33,508 nt of DNA from Pedobacter sp. ASV17 (GTDB lineage Bacteria; Bacteroidota; Bacteroidia; Sphingobacteriales; Sphingobacteriaceae). The translations under genes and the position numbers were made by a program. The DNA lies in assembly GCF_016429065.1 (NCBI RefSeq), contig NZ_JAELTX010000058.1, forward strand, positions 1 to 33,508, read 5' to 3'. This document shows, in pieces, positions 30,642 through 33,508 of the stretch. The notes beneath the pieces were generated by a model. The model had not been told where the DNA came from, made no database searches, and was given only the letters and a program-made list of their open reading frames with translations. The first letter of the stretch is position 1; each line of letters begins with the position of its first letter.

Positions 30642-30967
30642 TTTTTGTGTTTAACCCTTTGCGTTCTTCGCGTCACTCTTCTTTTTTCTTTGCGGGAGTA
30701 TTTTTTCTTGGTGTTTAATTTTACCGCAAAGGATTAATAAGTTTTCGCAAAGTATCGCAAAGAAAGGTTTTCTATAATGGCTAGCGTTTAAATGTAGCTT
30801 GTATCGTCATATGCAACTTGATTGGGTATCATAATACGGAGAGTGTTTTTGTGTTTGGCTTTGCGTTCTTCGCGTAACTTTACTTTTTTCTTTGCGGGAG
30901 TATTTTTTCTTGGTGTTTAATTTTACCGCAAAGGATTAATAAGTTTTCGCAAAGTATCGCAAAGAAG
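30642..30967. repeat. Long direct tandem repeat, period 202 bp, with a partial third copy to about 31030
   Basis: Two near-identical stretches of about 120 bp begin TTTGCGTTCTTCGCGT (from 30659 and 30861). Each contains CTTTGCGGGAGTATTTTTTC, then TTTTACCGCAAAGGATTAAT and TTTTCGCAAAGTATCGCAAA. A third, shorter copy starts at 30991 (TTGCGTTCTTCGCGTCACTT) and ends with TCGCGGTAAAATAAA. GCGAAGAACGCAAAG-type words occur in both orientations inside each unit, so each can fold. The 538-nt gap 30588-31125 contains nothing else but the promoter of the next gene. Confidence 0.85.
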
Positions 30968-31109
30968 AATTCTTCTATAAAGCCTAACCTTTGCGTTCTT
31001 CGCGTCACTTTTCTTTTTCTTCGCGGTAAAATAAAATAAATGCAATCCAAATACAAATGCTAAGCAAAAGGCGATGCTATTAAAATTTTTCGGTTACGCT
31101 ATCTTTAAA

Positions 31110-31117
31110 TACCTTTG
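31110..31117 (+). promoter_or_regulatory. -7 box (TACCTTTG) of the HipA-like kinase gene
   Basis: TACCTTTG fits TAnnTTTG and ends 8 nt before the ATG. No TTG at the -33 spacing. Confidence 0.5.
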
Positions 31118-31125
31118 AGCTACGT

Positions 31126-31932
31126 ATGGTAAATACAACAGAAAACAAAGGATTAGAACTTAGAACGGTAAACGTAATCCGCTACGTGACCCCGCTAAGG
31201 GAGGGAGGCTCAATGCCCGCCATTGCCGAAGCAGATGATGGTTTCTTATATGTGCTCAAATTTAGGGGCGCTGGACAGGGGCACAAAGCATTAATCTCCG
31301 AAATTATTGGGGGAGAAATTGCAAGAGCGCTAGGACTTAGAATGCCCGAATTGGTTTTTGCCAATTTAGATGAAGCTTTTGGTCGTACCGAACCCGACGA
31401 AGAAATACAAGACCTTTTAAAAGCGAGCGTAGGTTTAAACTTGGCGTTACATTATTTATCAGGAGCTATCACCTATGATTCTACCATCACTAAAATAGAC
31501 CCCATTTTGGCCTCTAAAATAGTTTGGATGGATTGTTTGTTGACTAATATGGACAGAACAGCCCGTAATACTAACATGTTGTATTGGCATAAGGAACTTT
31601 GGTTGATAGACCACGGGGCATCGCTATATTTCCACCACTCGTGGCAAAATTGGGAAGAGCAGGCAAAACGTCCATTTGTGTTGGTAAAGGACCATGTATT
31701 ATTACCACAGGCTACCGAAATTGCCGCTGTTGATGCAGAATTGAAAGCAATATTGACGCCACAGCTAATCAGTGATATTTTGGCATTGATACCAGATGAA
31801 TGGTTAGACGAACGCCAATTTGAAAGTGCTGAAGCGCAACGAAATGCTTATGCCCATTTTTTAAATATCCGAATTGAGAATTCTTCAGTTTTTGTAAACG
31901 AAGCCGAAAATGCAAGACAGACACTTATTTGA
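31126..31932 (+). CDS. HipA-like family kinase
   Basis: 268 residues. The fold is that of the HipA C-terminal kinase half, without the HipA N-terminal subdomain. It has a lysine in a strand after a glycine-rich turn (REGGSMPAIAEADDGFLYVL then KFRG, K45), helix SEIIGGEIARALGLRMPE, catalytic loop LLTNMDRTARNTNM (D143, N148, N150) and metal-binding WLIDHGASL (D162). HipA phosphorylates glutamyl-tRNA synthetase; the target of this branch is not known to me. Its 3' end overlaps the DUF3037 gene by 23 nt. No HipB-type HTH antitoxin is present, so this is not a standard hipBA locus. Confidence 0.85.
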   Translation: MVNTTENKGLELRTVNVIRYVTPLREGGSMPAIAEADDGFLYVLKFRGAGQGHKALISEIIGGEIARALGLRMPELVFANLDEAFGRTEPDEEIQDLLKASVGLNLALHYLSGAITYDSTITKIDPILASKIVWMDCLLTNMDRTARNTNMLYWHKELWLIDHGASLYFHHSWQNWEEQAKRPFVLVKDHVLLPQATEIAAVDAELKAILTPQLISDILALIPDEWLDERQFESAEAQRNAYAHFLNIRIENSSVFVNEAENARQTLI

Positions 31933-32293
31933 GTATGCCGTTATTCGGGTTGTGCCTAGGGTGGAACGCGAAGAGTTTATCAATGTTGGAATTATTCTCT
32001 ACTGTGCTAAACTAAAATATTTAAAGGCTGCATTTCATGTAGTGCCTACTAGACTAAAAGCACTGAACTGTGAATTGGAAACCAGTGTCATTGAAGATAA
32101 TTTAAATGCCATTGTGAATATTAGTAATGGGGGTAAGGCCGCTGGGCCAATTGGAATGTTAGATTTGGCCAGTCGTTTCAGATGGTTAACCGCAACTAGA
32201 AGCACGGTAGTGCAATGCTCAAAAGTGCATCCAGGCTTTTGTGTCGACCCAGAGGCTACTTTAAATCAATTGATGGAGGCCTTGGTGCTTTAA
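31910..32293 (+). CDS. DUF3037 family protein
   Basis: 127 residues, soluble. The start MQDRHLFEYAVIRVVPRVER followed by EEFINVGIILYC is the DUF3037 signature. Later parts (IVNISNGGKAAGPIGMLDLA, RSTVVQCSKVHPGFCVDPEA) also fit. The gene begins inside the end of the HipA-like kinase gene (23-nt overlap), so the two are translated together. The same pair occurs in other bacteria as far as I recall. It could be a regulator, inhibitor or substrate of the kinase. Tandem terminators follow it. Confidence 0.85.
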   Translation: MQDRHLFEYAVIRVVPRVEREEFINVGIILYCAKLKYLKAAFHVVPTRLKALNCELETSVIEDNLNAIVNISNGGKAAGPIGMLDLASRFRWLTATRSTVVQCSKVHPGFCVDPEATLNQLMEALVL

Positions 32294-32328
32294 ACATCCT
32301 ATTGTATCAATATATTGGTTATAAAATG

Positions 32329-32397
32329 AAAGCTATCTTTAACAGGATGGCTTTTTTTGTAAAGAAAAACGGCAGCTCATCCAAACTGCCGTTTTTT
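32329..32397 (+). terminator. Tandem terminators after the HipA-like/DUF3037 operon
   Basis: First hairpin 32329-32357: AAAGCTATC / GATGGCTTT with T7. Second hairpin 32364-32397: AAAAACGGCAG / CTGCCGTTTTT with a T run. Two intrinsic terminators in a row suggest that read-through is strictly limited. The following 488 nt (32398-32885) are AT-rich with one small hairpin (GAACC / GGTTC, 32770-32786) and no gene that I can support. Confidence 0.82.
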
Positions 32398-32885
32398 CAA
32401 CCAAATATAAATTGTATGAACATTGATGCAAATATAATAAAGTCTACTAAATTAGTAGTGTTTATTTTTAAATTTTTTGTAACCCTTGATTATATGGTGT
32501 AAGATGATTTAAAGGGCAGGTATTTTAAGGTGATAACGTGCTTTTTGCCTAAATACTAGGATTTATTAATTATGATGGCAATATCGCATGTAAATGTTTC
32601 AATATTTTAGTGTTTGGATATAATTAGGTGTTTAATAGGCTGTTAAATTACTTTGTCATTTTGGTTTTAGTGCTATTAAGGTGCCAAGGGCCATTACGTT
32701 TACCAATCATGTCTTAATTTCTTAATGTTTGTTTTATAGTGCGGAAGGTTTGTCAGCTTCGTACTTTAGAACCGATAATTGGTTCGCACCATCATACGGG
32801 AAAAAATAATTTGTTAAAAAGTATTAAAACCAGTACAATGTATTCTAATATTGAATATATTTAATTAATTAAATATGAATTCTTA

Positions 32886-33242
32886 ATGAAAAAGTTATTG
32901 TTTACGCTATTTATTGCGTGTTTTACCGTAGTATTTGCAAACGCTCAGGATGCTCCTAAGAAGAAAACTTCTTTTGGTTGGGACAAAGCTTCACTTACCG
33001 AAATAGGTTGTGATGCAGAAACAATTAAAAAAATTGCTGTAGTGAAAAAAGAGGCTACAGAAAAAAGACAGAAGATTGATGAGGATGCTAATCTAGACGA
33101 AAAAGCAAAAAAAGCAGCCATTAAAGTAGTAGTGAAAGAGAGAAACGATGCTATGATGGCCTTTTTGAACGACGAGCAAAAGAAAAAAGTAGAGGAAATT
33201 AATGCCAAGCTAAAAGAAGAAGCCAAGGCAGGAGGCAACTAA
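32886..33242 (+). CDS. Small exported helical protein, Spy/LTxxQ-like
   Basis: 118 residues with a signal peptide (MKKLLFTLFIACFTVVFANA, then Q). The mature part is almost entirely charged helix (K, E, D, A). It has a turn-containing segment TEIGCDAETIKKIAVVKKEA, a long helix ANLDEKAKKAAIKVVVKERN and FLNDEQKKKVEEINAKLKEE near the end. The alternating heptads and the L-x-x-x-Q-type end recall periplasmic Spy/CpxP-like proteins and the small Bacteroidetes DUF4890 group. That likeness is of pattern, not certain homology. It is a single gene with its own terminator. Confidence 0.75.
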   Translation: MKKLLFTLFIACFTVVFANAQDAPKKKTSFGWDKASLTEIGCDAETIKKIAVVKKEATEKRQKIDEDANLDEKAKKAAIKVVVKERNDAMMAFLNDEQKKKVEEINAKLKEEAKAGGN

Positions 33243-33266
33243 AATACCTTATTTAAATTCCAATGG

Positions 33267-33307
33267 GGGATAAGTCAATTGCTGAAATTGGTTTATCCCT
33301 TTTTTTG
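33267..33307 (+). terminator. Terminator of the small exported protein gene
   Basis: GGGATAAGTCAATT pairs with AATTGGTTTATCCC (14 bp, two G-U) around a 5-nt loop and is followed by T7. Confidence 0.85.
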
Positions 33308-33449
33308 CGCCAAGATTTCTATCCATCTTTAGAAGAACCATGATATTATTGTATAAAAATTGAGAAAGAAAAGTAGTGCTAATCTTATCGTATACCGTTA
33401 TTTTAGCCAAATTACATGTTAAGCCCTAGGAACAAAAAAAGTAACTCGT

Positions 33450-33508
33450 ATGTTCGATAAAAAAGAAGTTCAAATTACACATGGCGAGATTGGACACACA
33501 TTAAATAC
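33450..33508 (+). CDS. Start of a further gene, cut by the right edge
   Basis: An ATG at 33450 opens 19 codons that reach the window end without a stop (MFDKKEVQITHGEIGHTLNT-like start). There is no signal peptide. Too short to classify. Upstream DNA (33308-33449) shows no clear -33/-7 promoter. Confidence 0.4.
   Translation, partial: MFDKKEVQITHGEIGHTLN

Noticed and set aside
30642..31030. CRISPR-like array from regularly spaced repeats.
   Set aside because: Repeat units are about 120 bp at a 202-bp period with only two full copies; no short direct repeats, unique 30-bp spacers or cas genes.
31126..32293. Classical hipBA persistence toxin-antitoxin locus.
   Set aside because: There is no HipB-like helix-turn-helix gene and the HipA N-terminal subdomain is missing; only the kinase half is present.

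Overview
The window looks like chromosomal DNA of a Bacteroidetes bacterium, most likely a Sphingobacteriaceae member close to Pedobacter. The evidence is moderate-to-low GC, promoters of the TTG-N19-TAnnTTTG type, few Shine-Dalgarno sequences, lineage-typical gene sets (DUF3822-rsmD-coaD, NUDIX/pyrE, HipA-like kinase with DUF3037, sulfite reductase with an extra C-terminal domain, siroheme synthase fused to a TSUP permease) and many dispersed palindromic intergenic repeats of kinds common in this phylum. I see no tRNA, rRNA, CRISPR array, IS element or phage gene.

Layout. 1-4413 (mostly minus): the start of a secreted WD40 protein, a small DUF6266-like protein, a 200-residue outer-membrane barrel and clpB. 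4414-5315: a gene-free block of tandem repeats. 5316-12492: an MFS transporter, pyrE with a START-like gene, a divergent NUDIX gene that shares its start tetranucleotide with pyrE, an ECF sigma factor with a membrane protein, a TraB/GumN protein, coaD, rsmD and DUF3822. 12691-18591: a small membrane protein, a RecD-like helicase, a LytS/LytTR two-component pair with a second histidine kinase, and an orphan Vsr-type endonuclease.

18670-27664 is the functional core: assimilatory sulfate reduction. An Rrf2-type regulator with four cysteines is followed by repeat DNA, then by a leader region, sulfite reductase, uroporphyrinogen-III methyltransferase, a precorrin-2 dehydrogenase/TSUP permease fusion, an Fe-S type APS reductase (cysH), cysD and cysN, ending at a strong terminator. 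Together these cover sulfate activation to APS, direct reduction to sulfite, reduction to sulfide, siroheme supply and anion transport. No CysC is present, which fits an APS-specific CysH.

The most striking signal is in the sulfite reductase leader (19795-19967). A promoter-like box is followed at once by a 22-codon ORF with a Cys-Cys pair and a third Cys codon. Then come mutually exclusive antiterminator and terminator hairpins, with the antiterminator overlapping the leader stop codon. This is the logic of ribosome-mediated attenuation by cysteine supply, read entirely from sequence. A second candidate is a short orphan transcript at about 29911-29970, with a full-consensus promoter and a UUCG-capped terminator.

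28099-33508: a small basic protein, an AraC regulator with DUF983, a PAP2 phosphatase, a 202-bp-period tandem repeat, a HipA-like kinase/DUF3037 pair, a small secreted helical protein and the first codons of a further gene. The repeat blocks at about 4661-5225 and 19154-19690 are near-identical inverted copies flanking about 14 kb, and so could support inversion of that segment.
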